A DNA stretch of 64,000 bases, taken from contig CM067348.1 in the NCBI GenBank assembly GCA_034190875.2, forward strand, positions 25,632,627 to 25,696,626, read 5' to 3'. Source of the stretch: Urechis unicinctus. Its lineage: Eukaryota; Annelida; Polychaeta; Xenopneusta; Urechidae. Position numbers and translations under genes: made by a program. Below the pieces are notes generated by a model. That model did no database searches and had not been told where the DNA came from. It saw nothing but the letters and a program-made list of their open reading frames with translations. Below are positions 14,334-28,734 of the stretch, one piece after another; the first letter of the stretch is position 1; each line of letters starts with the position of its first letter.

Positions 14334-15739
14334 TTAATACAACTTATCAATAACAACACCATTTTCTTTACTGATGTAGCCCAAATAAAACCACGGGTTG
14401 TACTCTCTTTTGCTTCGGTACACCTGCACGGAAGCCTCATGTGTAAAACTTTTATCAACATGCATAGCCAGTATAATCTGCTGGTCTGTGTTCATTAGAC
14501 CTCGGGACAGATAGTACTCCGTGGCTCTTATGTAATCGTGTACCCACGTGACCATCACATCGGCCCTGGCTACGAAGTAACCTCCACTCACCCACACAAT
14601 ATTGCTGTAGAAAACATTACTAGCAGTGGTTTTGGAGTCAAGAGCGGGATTCACCTGGCTATAAGCCACCTTGTTCTCATCAAATCCAGGTGGTAAACCA
14701 AGAGTGAATGCTTTTATATTTTTCTGGGAGATAACTCGAAAATATCCAATATCCAACCATGCAAAGTACTTGGTTTTGAAGGGATTATTTATCAAAGATA
14801 TCAGCATGCATTCGTATTTGGCGTGCGTAGCACAGGAATATTCAGGGACTACAGTATTTGGTGAATGTTTGGGATAATCCGAGCGAGAGTAGATTTTTGA
14901 GATGGAGTCCCGTAACTTAAAAGCCCAAGTATCCTCTTTGGACAAGTGTATTATTTGTGTGAGATTCGATGGTACGTTTTCACGGAGGCTGGTGAAATAT
15001 CGTACATCTGCAGAGTTGTCCAGGTATACGATAACAGGGTTATGGATTTTTGCGAATATTTTCATCCAGGTATGATAAAGGTTGGGTGTAAAATATGAGC
15101 CGCCGTTTCCTTTCTGGAAAGTCCCTATGTTAAAATAAGCAGTCACAATGGTAACATCTTGGTTCCCGTCAAGTCCTTCTAATGAATAGTTGAGCGTAAA
15201 TAAGGTGGGTTCAAGTTGATGTGGCGACGTGTTGGAGATACTGTTGAGGTTGCTGATAGCAGGATGGCTTGCCGGCTGAAAAATCAAAGGCAGGGTTTGA
15301 AATCATGGTTGGTGCTTATCTTTTCTTTAGCATAGATGTCGACCGAAATGACAGACATGACAATATCGTTCAAGCAGAAAATAGGATATAGTACATTTAA
15401 TAAACTTCATTCATATATGTTACTTTAGATACTAAAAACTAATGACGAAGACAAATTTGAGAATTACTACCTCTTCCGCAATCCAAAACCGTAAACAAGC
15501 AAACGAGCCCAAAAACGAGACTGACCAAGATAACTGAACGGCAGCATTCGCCATGTTAGTAATATACCAGGTAGTCATATAATTAAGCGAGGAATTTCTT
15601 TACTTACAACTATTTCCATTGGTGCCACTGATCCATCAACGCTGCCCTGGACAGTTGATCGCCGCCAGCATACATAGATAGTACACACTACCAAGCTCAA
15701 CAAGACCACTGCCTTGTTCTTGTGTGGTCTGTACTTCAT
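14334..15739 (-). CDS. HtrL/YibB (WlaTC)-like glycosyltransferase, copy 2, intact, two exons
   Basis: Exons are 15608-15739 (ATG at 15737-15739) and 14334-15275, intron 15276-15607. This copy proves the splice: the bases before exon 2 read TTGATTTTTCAG, with no ATG, so exon 2 cannot start by itself. Exon 1 encodes KYRPHKNK and a slightly more polar anchor (VVLLSLVVCTIYVC). Exon 2 keeps VTIVTAYFNIG, FAWLDIGYFR, SGGYFVARAD and TDQQI. The protein ends IDKLY where copies 1 and 5 end IDRLD. It is nearly identical to copy 5, its partner in the large duplication. Role as for copy 1: probably a Golgi type II glycosyltransferase of unknown specificity. Confidence 0.8.
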
Positions 15740-17400
15740 AATACCAACTCAAAGTCCTACCATGTACCGAGTTATTGGAAGGTACAGTTTCTGTGTGTCC
15801 ATAGAATTCGCTCTTCCTGCAGCGTTTATCGACGTGACGTGCTCACTGCGAAACCTTCTTAATGTTCCATGTTTTCAATGCTGACTGGCAATCGAGCTAT
15901 CCGACTGATATGGTTTATACATACCCTGTCAAAGTGGGCTGGCAAACACGATATACGCCTGCCATTTGAACCTAATGATGTGACGACGTGTAAATTTAGA
16001 CACTCACATCGAAAGGTTACGATATACAAATTTAACACATGTCATTATATCGCCAATAAAATATCATGTGTTGGGTTATCGAATTTCCGGTTTCGAGGTG
16101 ATTACTGGTTTCAAGGAAGGTATTGTGCAGTAAATAACGCCCTGCTCGTAATCCCACAATCAATACAAAAACACGTATAAAACTTATTTTACCACGCAAA
16201 GATTGTATTGGAACAAATAATATGACCGGTGGTAACTGTAGTTGTGTTGACCAGTTAGAAAGTGATCAAACCACGGATTCTCCGCCAATTATAGCCAGAG
16301 GTCACAGTCGTTAAGTCGGGGATGGTGATGATGAGGGACGAGAGATTAGTATGGATGACTCTGATACTATAGATATTCGTAGACACTTGTAGTAAGATAC
16401 TCGAGACTTGAATGAAGTTCTATTTGAGCTTTGTCTCAACTGACTGACACGCTCTTTCTTTGTATTTTCTCTGGGTGTTTCATTTTGTATTTTCTGTGTA
16501 TCTATAAGGTATATATGTTTTGTGCGTCTGATGCAGCAGTATTTGTAGTGAAAAATGGGTGTGGCTTGATATGATGAGCTGTGATTGGCTAATCGGATGT
16601 TTGGGGTCATTCGGGCCGACCCACAATTTCCAAGAACTTTCATTTTGAGATCAAACGGGTACATATCACGATACGACATATGCATTTATTGGGTATTGAA
16701 AGTATCATTTAAGCAGTTAGTCCCATTAACCAAGTTTAGGGTCCTGTTCACCGATTAAACGAATGTTATTCTCAGATACGTGGGAGAGAGTTTATCGCGG
16801 GTTGAATTGTCTCGTTGTCTTTGGTAATGGCTGAAGCAGTTATGCAGGATTCCATGGTCGACGAGAGATCAACATCATCAAATTAGAAAACTGACTGGTT
16901 ACTTATACGTCTGGCTTGGATCACAGCGACGGGGGCATATCAGAGTAACGCAACTGGCTCGGATCATGGGGACGAGGAGGGGGCGTATCAAAGCAACAGA
17001 CTTGGTGTGGATCATCGGAATGTGGCGTATTACAGGAACATACTTGGAATGGGTCGTATAAGAGGAACAGGCATAGCTTGGACTATGTGGAGGGGGTTGG
17101 GGTGCATACAAGAGGAAATGGCCTGCCTAAGACCATGGCGTGTGGGTGGTTGTGGGTGGGCGTATCAGAGGATCAGGTTCATGTGAGCTGGCAAACACGA
17201 TGTACGCCAGCACTTTGAGCCTATTGGTGTCGATTCAGTTGCATAATCGTCATCGCATAATGACCATATATTGTAAATATTCTTGCTCGTGTTAAAGCCA
17301 TGTAACTGTAGTAGTACATGCAACGGCTGGATGGGAGTCACAGCTGTGGATAATGCAGAACAAGACTTTCAAGCTCACTGACATACGTACGTTCTATACA
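15740..17400. repeat. Gamma module, 5' flank of copy 2
   Basis: Closest to 38651-40340. The VNTR is at about 16905-17185. No conserved frame. Confidence 0.65.
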
Positions 17401-19010
17401 TACGCGTTCATTAGGGTCGACTGGTGCTTCCCAACACACAAGGATTCACCTTTTATAAGCGTAGCGTCAACAACCCTCGCTTAAAAGGTGGGCATTTTCA
17501 CTGCGGTCATGTAAAACGATAGTGGCATGTTGTGTAGACTTTCCGTGATGTCCATTCTTAGATGTCCTTTCTCTGATTACCTGAAAATGCCTGCATAATT
17601 GTTCTTCTAACCTTGTTCTTGTTCACGACAAGGGTCGAATAATGTACATGTAAACACTCCTGGACCCGTATTCACCAACCACGCTGAAACTTAAATCTGT
17701 TGGTGAATAAAGCCCCTTGTCGTTCGAAAACTTGTAAATAGCTCAGATCTTTTTTTATTTCGAGTACACGAATATTATAAAATACAAGTACAGGACGTCG
17801 TTGAGTACAAGACACTGTTATAATCATAACGCAGCTTATACAAGTACGTGAGTGGCAATCACATTATGACCTTATGCCAAATATAGTCTTTCTCGTTTTG
17901 AAGCCAGATCAGGTGTCAGTCATTATCTATGTGTACTGTAAGCGTTTTTAAGGAAATAAAAGTGCTTTTGAAGAGATATGTTATGCTGAAGGCAAGGGAT
18001 GCCGTTTTGATCTGGTAATAGATCCGGGTATTCCATGGGTGGACATATCTTGGTAGAGGACGAGCTGTTCGTATTTGAGATAATGTATGTCATTTGCATG
18101 GACTCGATTGAATACAAACTTATTGAATGACATGGAAAATTGTGATTTACCATTGACTTAGCAACCAGAACACCAATTTTTTTCTAGTAAAATACTTGGC
18201 CACGTGGCCAAAGGATACCTATCGGTCAACATATATCTGAAATAATAATTTTAATTAACTTTATGGCTTGGTGAAAAATAAATTTTCCATTCACTTTTAA
18301 TGAAATAAGCATATCACCGACTGCATGTATTCAAGTGACCGCGGTAGCATTTAGCGTGATGCAGAATAGGACCCCAAAAGGCCGGATCATCAACTTGCTA
18401 CCTAGCCAATGTAAGTTCATTACTTTTGTCAAATATATTGAATGAACAATTGAGAGTGAATTATACAGGTTCGAGCTTGTTTAGCGACGTACTGGATATG
18501 TTGCTGAAGTTGGTGATACCTGGGCAGTCATCTTGATTAATTCCCAATTACACCGCTAACTACCAGCACAATTTAGTGGAGTACATTATCAAAACTAACC
18601 CCAGTTCATCGTGGTCAAATACCAGTGGGGGGTGGGGGGGGAATAGGCGTTATTTGGGGGGGGGGGGGGGGGGAGCGCACTCTACATAAAGGATAATACC
18701 CCTCTCCCCTCAAGCACTCATGTCACATGTCTGCTTTGGTCATCCTTTCGTCGAGACTGGCAGGTTTTACAGTCGTATATCAAATTCACACGCAAATACA
18801 TCATACACATACGTTACAGATATATAACGCTTAATATAAACATGAACATTTCTGGCCGGGAATGGATGACAAATGATGGCATGTATGCCAATTTTCACAC
18901 ACAAACCAGCGCCCGAGGAATGTAAGGCTCTGTTGAAAAAGGGAACTTGAGTATAATAAATTAAAATGCGGTTAACTTAATCCAACATGGAGATCAGAAA
19001 GAGGCGTATG
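17400..19010. repeat. Alpha module, unit 3, truncated
   Basis: Only the right-hand half of the alpha module is present. It contains one hairpin (about 17672-17712) and a G-rich stretch at 18627-18673. No gene seen. Confidence 0.7.
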
Positions 19011-19089
19011 GATACCCGACTGTTACAGTGAAGAGCGTAATCTACATCACACAAACACACACACATCGGACGATTATGACAAACTTATT

Positions 19090-19632
19090 TCACACACGTC
19101 ATTATATCACAAATAAATTATCATGTGTTTCTGGTTTGTAGGCGATTACTGAGTAGTGAATAAAATATCTGGTTTCATAGAAGCTATTGTAAAGTAAATA
19201 ACGCCCTGCTCGTAATCCCACAATCAATACACAAACACAAATGAGATTATATCATGAGAGAAAGTTTATTGAAATAAGTCCTCTGTAAACAGTTAGTCCC
19301 ATTAACCAATGCCTAATTTGTTCACCGATTACACTAATGTCACTATTATGCTCAGATACGGGTAAGATAAAATATCACTGGTTGAACTGCCTCCTTGTCT
19401 CTGATATTGGATGTCAGCAGTAATGCAGCAGGCGATGGTCGACGAGAGATCATAAAATGGGATTACTGTCAGGCTCGGACCACAGCGAAGGGGGCTTATC
19501 AGGGGAACTGGCGAGGATAGACGTATCAAAGCAACACAACTGGCTAGGACAATAGAAACGAGGATGTGGGGGCGTATCACAGGGAAAATAAGTCTTGTAA
19601 CACAGGGAGTGGTCGTATCAGATGAAAATAAC
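19090..19632. repeat. Beta flank, unit 3
   Basis: The 3' flank of copy 3. The VNTR is shortened (about 19455-19632). A minus-strand AATAAA is at 19265-19270. Confidence 0.7.
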
Positions 19633-19833
<201 letters not shown>

Positions 19834-19923
19834 ATAGGGGTCGGGGGTAAGAGGAACATATTCACTTGGCAGGTGACGGATATCACAAACAGCCATTAGT
19901 GTTATAGGTCGTTTGAAATGACA

Positions 19924-21301
19924 TCAATACAACCTATCAATAACAACACCATTTTCTTTGCTGATGTAGCCCAAATAAAACCACGGGTTGTACTCTCTTT
20001 TGCCTCGGTAAACCTGCACGGAAAGCCTCATGTGTAAAAATTCTTATCAACATGCATAGCCAGTATAATCTGCTGGTCTGTGTTCATGAGACCTCGGGAC
20101 AGATAGTACTCCGTGGCTCTTATATAATCGTGTACCCACGTGACCATCACATCGGCCCTGGCTACGAAGTAACCTCCACTCACCCACACAATATTGCTGT
20201 AGAAAACATTACTAGCTGTGGTTTTGGAGTCAAGAGTGGGATTCACTTGGCTATAAGCCACCTTGTTCTCATCAAATCCAGGTGGTAAACCAAGAGTGAA
20301 TGTTTTTTATATTTTCTGGGAGATATACTCGAAAATATCCAATATCCAACCATGCAAAGTACTTGGTTTTGAAGGGATTATTTATCAAAGATATCAGCAT
20401 GCATTCGTATTTGGCGTGCATAGCACAAGAATATTCAGGGACTACAGTATTTGGTGAATGATTGGGATAATCCGAGCGAGAGTAGATTTTTGAGATGGAG
20501 TCCCGTAATTTAAAGCCCAAGTATCCTCCTTTGGACAAGTGTATTATTTGTGTGAGATTCGATGGTACGTTTTCACGGAGGCTGGTGAAATATCGTACAT
20601 CTGCAGAGTTGTCCATGTATACGATAACAGGGTTATGGATTTTTGCGAATATTTTCATCCAGGTATGATAAAGGTTGGGTGTAAAATATGAGCCGCCATT
20701 TCCTTTCTGGAAAGTCCCTATGTTAAAATAAGCAGTCACAATGGTAACATCTTGGTTCCCGTCAAGTCCTTCTAATGAATAATTGAGCGTAAATAAGGCG
20801 GGATCAAGTTGATGTGGTGACGTGTTGAGGATACTATTGAGGTTGCTGATAGCAGGGCGACTTGCCGGCTGAAACATCAAAGGCAGGGTTTGAAATCATG
20901 GTTGGTGCTTATCTTTTCTTTAGCATAGTTGTCGACCGAAATGGCGGACATGGCAATAACGTTCAAGCAGCACATAGTACATTTAATAAACTTCATTCAT
21001 AGATGTTACCTTAGATAATAAAAATTGATGACGGTCAAAAGTTGGAAAATTGCCACCTCTATTGCGATCCAAATTCGTAAATAAACAAAAGATAACTGAA
21101 CGGCAGCATTCGCCATGTTAGTAATATACCAGGTAGTCATATAATTAAGCGAGGAATTGCTTAACTTACAACAATGTTCATTGGCACCACTGATCCATCA
21201 ACGCTGCCCTGGACAGCTGATCGCCACCAGCATACATAGATAGTACACACGACTAAGCTCAACAAGACCACTGTCTTGTTCTTGTGTGGCTTGTACTCCA
21301 T
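19924..21301 (-). pseudogene. HtrL/YibB-like glycosyltransferase, copy 3, frameshifted
   Basis: Exon 1 (21170-21301) is open with a normal anchor and GTAAGT donor. The intron is 20869-21169. Exon 2 (19924-20868) has several one-base indels against copies 1, 2 and 5. A paired loss and gain at about 20513-20530 turns the usual KEDTWAFK into KGGYLGFK. A net +1 at about 20300-20325 ends the main frame just after the WLDIGYFR motif. Two single-base insertions at about 20024-20037 return to the original frame near the C-terminus. The stop is TGA (19924-19926), not TAA. Many indels sit in homopolymers, so it is either a pseudogene or poorly polished sequence. Confidence 0.7.
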
Positions 21302-23286
21302 AATACCAACTCATAATCCTACCATGCACCGATTTATTGGAAGGTACATTTGCTATTTGTCTATGAAATTCGCTCTTCCAGCTGTGTTTATTGACGTGAA
21401 GTGCTCTCTGAGAAACCTTCCATGTTTTCAATGTTGCCTGGCAGTCCAGCTATTCTATTGATTTATGGGTGTGGGTAACAGCTGTGAATAATGCAAAACA
21501 AGACTTTCAAGCTCACTGACATACCTACATTCTATACATACACGTTCATAAGGGTTGTCTAGCGTGGGAAGACGGTTATGGACAGTCTTGTGTCTGTATT
21601 CACCAACCGACATAAGTTCGTTGGTGAATACCGCTAAGTCACGGCTCAGCCTTTTTAAGACAGAACTTAGACTTAAGTTCAAGTTCTGATTCTAAACGTG
21701 CTTAAAGATGAGAGACCCTCGACGGTGACTTAAGTTCTTAATAATGATTTAAATATGGCCGTCACAGTTAACATCAACATGTTATTGTTTGATTATAGCT
21801 CATAATAATCATAAATGAGAGATAAAGCGACAAGCTTTTCCATTTACAGTTTTAATATAAGCAATGTTTATGCAATTGGCCGAAAGGGATTACAATCTGT
21901 CTGCAAAGCGGGATATTTCGCTCGAAACCCTTTTCTTCTAGACACTGCCAAGGTGGCAGCGAACACATGTCCCAGAGCCGATGAGGTTTACGTGACATTG
22001 GTGTCACATATAAAGTATAGCGTCTGCTAAATATCATAGGAAAATAGTCAGTCATTCATTCAGAAGATGGCAATACTATTTTGTATAAAAAAAGCTTCGC
22101 CCGTTACAAAGATAAAATCTCATTATGATGATTTATATCCCGGCCATCATAAAGTATTGCGGAATAAGGAAACGTGATTTGTTTTAAAAGTGGTGCTGCC
22201 AATTGATTAAAATCCTCCATTCTACATTGCGTGTACATTGGCTAGATTTTGACAGTGGTGTAGCAGAGCGTAGCCCTAGTCGAACGATAATATTAATATA
22301 TACTACCCAGACGTCTTGCAGGGCTAGGCAGAGGGATGCTTCATAAAATTCCGAACAGAATTGACAGGTAACCCGGGGTTCAATATCAAGTGGAGAGGGC
22401 GGGAGTTTGTTTGTACTTTATGAAAGTTTAGCTATCATTATATACAAAGTAAATCCAGACTGGGGTTGTCTTAGCCCTACAAGACGTTTAATATTATATA
22501 TTTATATTACCGTTCGACTGAAGCTAGGGTTGTCGCAAAATAATATGTTGGTAGGAGATGTGATAGGTATGATGGAGGCGGTATGTTGTTTTTTTTATGG
22601 GGGTGGGGTATGGGGGCGGTTAGTTGTGGTGACATCAGTGCACTAATTAGGTATCAATTTCGCGGTATGTGTAGCATTGCGGGGTTATGTACAGTAGCGT
22701 ATTCATGTGACATATAATACCAAGGAAAGGGTTTATGGCAGGGGGGACATTCTACCATGGCCATAGGTACCCATGATTTATTGACCCCAGCTGGCAAAGT
22801 GGCAATTATGCTATCAATAATTATTGTCCTCATTGAAAATAGATTAGGGTTGGTAGGACCACATACTCTTTGGCAGCTCTAGTGAATTGAAAAGTATCAA
22901 TATTCATAAGAAATCTTTAATTCATATGATAACAAAACAGCAATATCAGAATGATCTGAATGTATCACTGTGCAACAACTAATACTTGAAAAAATGTTGA
23001 CACACATTCAACAAACAGTACATACACAAGTTCCAGTGTAGAGTAGACCTATCAGTGCTTTTACATATTATTGTTAGATGATGATAAATAGAAAATTCAC
23101 TAGATTTGGTCCATCCATATTCTTTTTTTTTAATCAAACTGTAGGCGATGTTTGTATTATTTACCCTGTGATATCCATGCCAGTTGGTCAACTGAAACTA
23201 ATTGCAAAGAACAAACATTCAAAGAGATATATATAATGCTCAATATCACGATGTTATACAAGATATCCCTATTGTTCAAGTTGGAC
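21302..23286. other. Spacer between units 3 and 4; foldback repeats, no gene
   Basis: The gamma module is cut off at about 21470. A hairpin (TATTCACCAAC 21597-21607 with GTTGGTGAATA 21620-21630) belongs to the family in the alpha modules. A larger imperfect inverted repeat has arms at about 22269-22330 and 22470-22532 (AGCCCTA, GTCGAACG and AGACGTCTTG words). Otherwise AT-rich and unrecognised. Confidence 0.5.
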
Positions 23287-26200
23287 AAGTCAACACTTTT
23301 CACCAATTTCCTCTAATTATAACTTATGCAATAACAGCTTACTCCAATGCTTAATTAGATAATTGTGAGGTTTTATGCTTAATTAGATAATTGTGAGGTT
23401 TTATTGGTAATAAAACTTAAGCACATGTTTGTGTAATCAATCTGCTATTGAAACATTTAGGCAGAAAATATCGTTCACAAGTATAGTGCCTGCTAAGTAT
23501 CAACGGGAACTAGTCGACACTTCATCCAGTCATTTATAAGCTGGCCGTAATGAGGTATCAGCCTGTTTTGGCTCCTTCCCTCTTCAAATTAAAGGATGCT
23601 TTGGCTATTTCTTCTGGCATTCATCCACACTCAGTAAATTGTCTCCTACACTGACAAAATGGACAGGACAGAAACTTAATACACATTACTATACTACCAT
23701 GATATGTGCTAAGATGGTTTAACCATTTTCAGTTGAATATGAACAATACATGAAAAACAACGACTAAATAGCCAACCATGCCTCATTTTATGACTGTGTT
23801 GTTACGGCTTCATCAAAACCCTGCTTCAAAAATGTTTCCTCAATAGCTCTGATTCTATTTTCAATCTCCTCCATCAACATTGTTTCATCGAACCCCACCC
23901 AATTCACGTTTCTTATCCTAATTTCGTGAGAATCTATTGTTGATGAAAACACTGTTACACTCCGAATAAACTGGACTATCTGGTTGCAGACGACTCGTGA
24001 TTACAGTGAAAAAGGGGTGGAGCAGTAGACAGGTAGAAAATGAGTTAAACTACTAGAATATTGAGCTAGACTACTCGAAATTAAGGATTAGTCCAGCTGG
24101 ATGTTGATCCAAGAATTGCAAATTGTATAGGTTTATTGTCTTCAGACGGCGTTCACAACTGTTTCCATGGTAATTCGAATAATAGATAGTGATTGTTATT
24201 CACGACAAAACGTTTTAAACACAAGTAGAATTGTGAACAATGGGACTATCTGTGTAGTTGTCTTGTAATTCATATTCAACGATGCACTGATTGTCTTATA
24301 AATCTTAAGGCTATCGGCATCAGTACTCAAATGAGTTTGACTATTGTGAATGCTTCACAGCAATGCCTTTAGGATATGAGTGACAGCAAATAACCATGAA
24401 GGTGAGACAATTACCTATAGGTGTTGCTATTACTTTGTGTGATCACAGTACTAATAAGGGTACCAATGAAATGAGTTAGAAGGAGAACTAGGTTTTGAAT
24501 ATTATTGCAATAGGAATTGAAGATTTGATAAATGTTCAAATTATATGGTTTAATCCGTTAGCAGCGACTTGGTTTACATCTGGTATCCGCGGGTAATTAT
24601 GAAAATAAATTCAGACCACGAATAAGCATGCATACGTTTGGTCGCATTGTTTGATTACACGAGGAGCACATCGGTTGTATTGTGAATTCGGTGATGAGTA
24701 ACGCTCCCGAAAACACATGAAACCTGTAAATATTGTATGTATCTATGCGTGGGCTTGGTCGCAGCAAAACATGGGAAATTAGTCGCACCATTGTCATGCA
24801 GCAATGTGTGACTCAATTGCATATCATTCAGACCTCTTAAAACGATTCATTGTCTAAATCGCCTGCCAGTGAGGACGAGCAACCATATCGGTCAAAAAAT
24901 ATAGCGACACGGGGATGTATAGCTACACAGCTGGCATCAGAAAAATATCATTTAGTTACAATGGCAAACAGTAACTCAGCACACTGAAGCACCAAATGGC
25001 ACAGCTGTCAAGTGCCCAGCAAAGCATTATACAGCAACTAACAAGTGGGGAAAAGCTGTTGCAAACATGCGTTCAAAACGAGTCATTATTGACTGTAAAG
25101 CCTCTTCCTGTATTATCATTATTTCCGGTTCACCCAGTCTGTTTTATCACACAAGCGTCCATTATCATTTCACTCGATCCACCCATGGTACACACAAACG
25201 GGCTGATGTAAATCTCTCTATCCAAACTGTTAAGTTGTATTAGACATCCACGACCATCATATGTTTACAAACCCGCGCAAAATTTGTGTACGCCTGCACA
25301 CTGCGAGAGGCGAGGTTTTGATTCTAGTAGACAGCCAAAAAGTTGCGCGCGCGTCTCAACGAAGTCCGGACTCAACGTCGTTGGTGAATACCAACTAAGC
25401 GACGGCTCAGCTGAGTCATCATAACGGCGACTCAACGTTGAGTCGTGACTTAAGCTCAGCTTGGTTGGTGTATACGTACCCTGGTGCTTCCCTACAAACA
25501 AGGATCACCTTTGATTTGCGTACTGCTTAAAAAGTGGGCATTTTCACCACGAGCACGTACAACATTATTGGCATGTTGTGAAGGCTTTCCGTGATGTCCT
25601 TTCTCTGAGGGTTGTTTGCCTGAAGTTGTTTGCATAACTGTTCTTCTCTCCCTGTTCATGTGCACGACAAGGGATGTACAGGTTAAGACTCCTGGGCCCG
25701 TATTCACCAAACACGCTGACACTTAAATCTGTTGGTGAATAAGGCCCCTTGTTGTTCGAAAAAAATAGGTCAGATCTTTGTTATAACGAGTATACAAACT
25801 TTATTAATGAACAATGTACATTATTGCTTTTCACCCTGATATTTTAAAATACAAGTACAGGACGTCGTTGAGTACAAGACGCTGTTATAATCATAACGCA
25901 GCTTGCACAAGTACGTGTGTGGCAATCATAACGGCACCGGATCTTGCACGTGTTAATTGCTTTTTGAAAAACTTCCGATAAGCTTAATGTAATCAATGCT
26001 GTCTAACAGTCGAGCTATTTGACTGATATGGTTAATGCATGCCCTGTCAGCGTGAGCCTATTGGTGTCGCGTTAGGTGCACAACACTTACCACGTTATTG
26101 CCTTATGTTGAATGTATTCTTTCTCGTTTTGTAGCCAGATCAGCTGTCATTCACTATCTAACTGTACTGTAAACGCTCTTAAGGAAATTAAGGGTGCTTT

Positions 26201-27110
26201 TAAAGAGATATGTTCTGATGAAGGCAAGGAATGCCGTGTTGATCTGGTAACACATCCTGGTATTCCATGGGTTGACATATCTTGGTAGTGGACAAGCTGT
26301 TCATTTTTGAGTTAATGTATGTTATTTGCATGGACTCGATTAAGTACAAACTTAATGCACAACTTGGAATTTATCAGAAATTATACTGACTTAGACACCA
26401 GTCAGATTACACCACATTTTGCCAGTAAAATACTTTTCTTAAACGGCCACGTAGCCAAAGGAAACCCATCGGTCAACCTATATCTTAAATATTAATTGGC
26501 TACTGCTGTATGGCTTGATGAAAAATGAATTTTCCATTCACTTCGAATGAAATAAGCATATCACCGACTGCATTCCTTCAAGTGACCACGGTAGCATTTA
26601 GCGTGGTGCAGAATAAGAATCCTTAAAGGCCGGATTATCAACTTGCTCCCTAGCCACTGTAAGTTCATTGCTTTGGTCAAATCTAGATATGTTGCTGAAG
26701 TTGGTGATACCTGGACATTCATCTTGATTAATGCCCTATTACACCGCTAACTACCAGCACAATTTAGTGGCATACATTATCAATACTAACACCAGTTCAT
26801 CGTGGTTAAATACCAATGGGGAAGGGGGGATAGGCGTTATTGGGGGGGGACTCTCTACACAAAGGATAATACCACGGTAAAGACCCTCCCCCTCTCCCCT
26901 CAAGCACTCATATCACATGTCTTCTTTGGTCATCATTTCGTCGAGAGGCTGGTTTTACATTCGTCTATGCCATATCGAGTTCACACGCAAATACATTACA
27001 TATATATATAACGCTTAATATAAACATGAACAATTCTGGCCGGGAATGGATGACAAATGATGGCATGTATGCCCATTGGCACACACAAACCAGCACCCGT
27101 CGGATGTGGA
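23287..27110. repeat. Alpha module, unit 4 (noncoding)
   Basis: Closest to 237-3590. It has a small fresh duplication at about 23346-23402 (ATGCTTAATTAGATAATTGT twice). The foldback cluster lies at 25340-25485 and 25688-25745, with an extra segment at about 25915-26090. The GC-rich site at 26818-26856 is short. No gene seen. Confidence 0.7.
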
Positions 27111-27179
27111 TACCCGACTGTTACAGTCAAGAGAGTAATCTTCTGTGGATGATCCACATCACACAAACACACACACATC

Positions 27180-27864
27180 GGACGATTAGGACAAACTTAT
27201 TTCACACACGTCATTATATCACCAATAAAATATCATGTGTTTCTGGTTTGGAGGCGATTACTGAGTAGTGAATAGAATATCTGGTTTCAATGAAGCTATT
27301 GTACAGTAAACAACACCCTGCTCGTAATCCCACAATCAATACACAAACACGTATAAAACATATCATTAGAGAAAGTTTATTGAAATAAGTCCTCTGCAAA
27401 CGGTAAGTCCCATTCACCAATGCTAATTTTTTTCACTGATTAAAGTAAATAAGATAGTATATCACTGTTTGAACTGCCTCCTTGTCTCTGATATTGGATG
27501 TCAGCAATTATGCAGCAGGCGATGGTAGACGAGAAATCATCAAATGAGGATACTGACTGGTTACACGTCTGGCTCTGATCACAGCGACGGGGGCGTATCA
27601 GAGGAACTGGCAAGGGGTAGGGGACGTATCAGAGCAACACAACTGCTTGGACCATGGAAACGTGGGATGGGGTCTTATCACAGGAACAAAACAGGCTTGG
27701 ACCATGGAGAGGGGGCGTATCAGAGGAAAATAACTGGCTTTGACCATGGGGATGTGTAGGGGGTATATAAGAGGAAATGACCTGTGTGTGTATGTGTGTG
27801 TGTTTATAGGGGGTGGGGTTAAGAGGAACACATTCACTTGCTAGGTGATGAATATCACAAACAG
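27180..27864. repeat. Beta flank, unit 4, with short TG tract
   Basis: The VNTR is at about 27545-27782, here fairly regular. The TG tract (27783-27803) is only 21 bases, with one TATG, against 128-219 in the other units. A minus-strand AATAAA is at 27376-27381, but the insertion at 27865 separates it from copy 4. Confidence 0.7.
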
Positions 27865-28697
27865 TGTTACGACCCTGTTTTTTGAGCAGCTGGTTAAGAA
27901 AGTAATATAGTACGAGATTTATGGATAGGATTAAGCGTGATGTTATTGCTTAATGGAGATACTTATATTTGTACCGTGGCTTATTCATCTTGCTTATTTA
28001 TGAGTAATAATCTTCCTTTTTTATTTGACATTGATGGCTGAGTGATGTATGAGTGGCATTTCAATTCCCCTTTCTTAATTAAGTGGGCTATGTTTTATAT
28101 GCCTTATATGCCATGTTAATGCTTTTGTCCTCAGAAACCCCTATCTTGATTAAGTTGGCGATGCTTTATATGCCATGTTAATGCTTTTGTCCTCAGAAAC
28201 CCTCGTATGCTGTGTTATTGCTTTTATTTTAGCATCCCTCGTAAGCCATGTAAGTGCTTTGGTGTCGGATCTCTCGTATATTGCATGCGTTGAAGGTGTA
28301 GGTAAATGTCGTGTGGTGAATTACTTTTTTTCTTTATCGGAAATAGTTAAGCCGATCCTAGCGTATATAAGAAACACAAAATAGCGCACCAACACAGAAG
28401 CTCCACAGAAGCTCCGCAGAAGTTCCACAGAAGTTCCACAGAAGTCCACAGACGTCCATTGAAGTCACAGAAGGAAGATAGCCATACTCCAAAAGAGACT
28501 GACTCTTGTCAACTTCCCGATAGGCTTCAGAAGAGACTTAAGTACTTTGTGCTGTGGAGTGAAATAGAAAATAAACCAACTTTGGTTTGCAAACTTCATT
28601 TACCTGTTCACCTACAAACGTGTTGGTAAAGTGAAGTAAAACGAACGCGCAATAAAAGAATAAATAATAATATCTAAGCCTTACTCCAAGGCACGAT
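27865..28697 (+). mobile_element. LTR-like insertion, 833 bp, in the 3' flank of copy 4
   Basis: Absent from the other four units. It is flanked by AAACAG at 27859-27864 and 28698-28703, where the other units have a single AAACAG, so this is a probable target duplication. It starts TGTTACGACC, has TATATAA at 28364-28370 and AATAAA at 28570-28575, and encodes no polyprotein. This suits a solo LTR of a Ty3/gypsy-type element, though the right end lacks a clean CA. Inside are a ~65-bp tandem duplication (about 28085-28205) and a 12-bp repeat around CAGAAGTTCCA (28396-28465). Confidence 0.5.
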
Positions 28698-28734
28698 AAA
28701 CAGCCATTAGTGTAACAAGCCGTCTGAGCTGACA

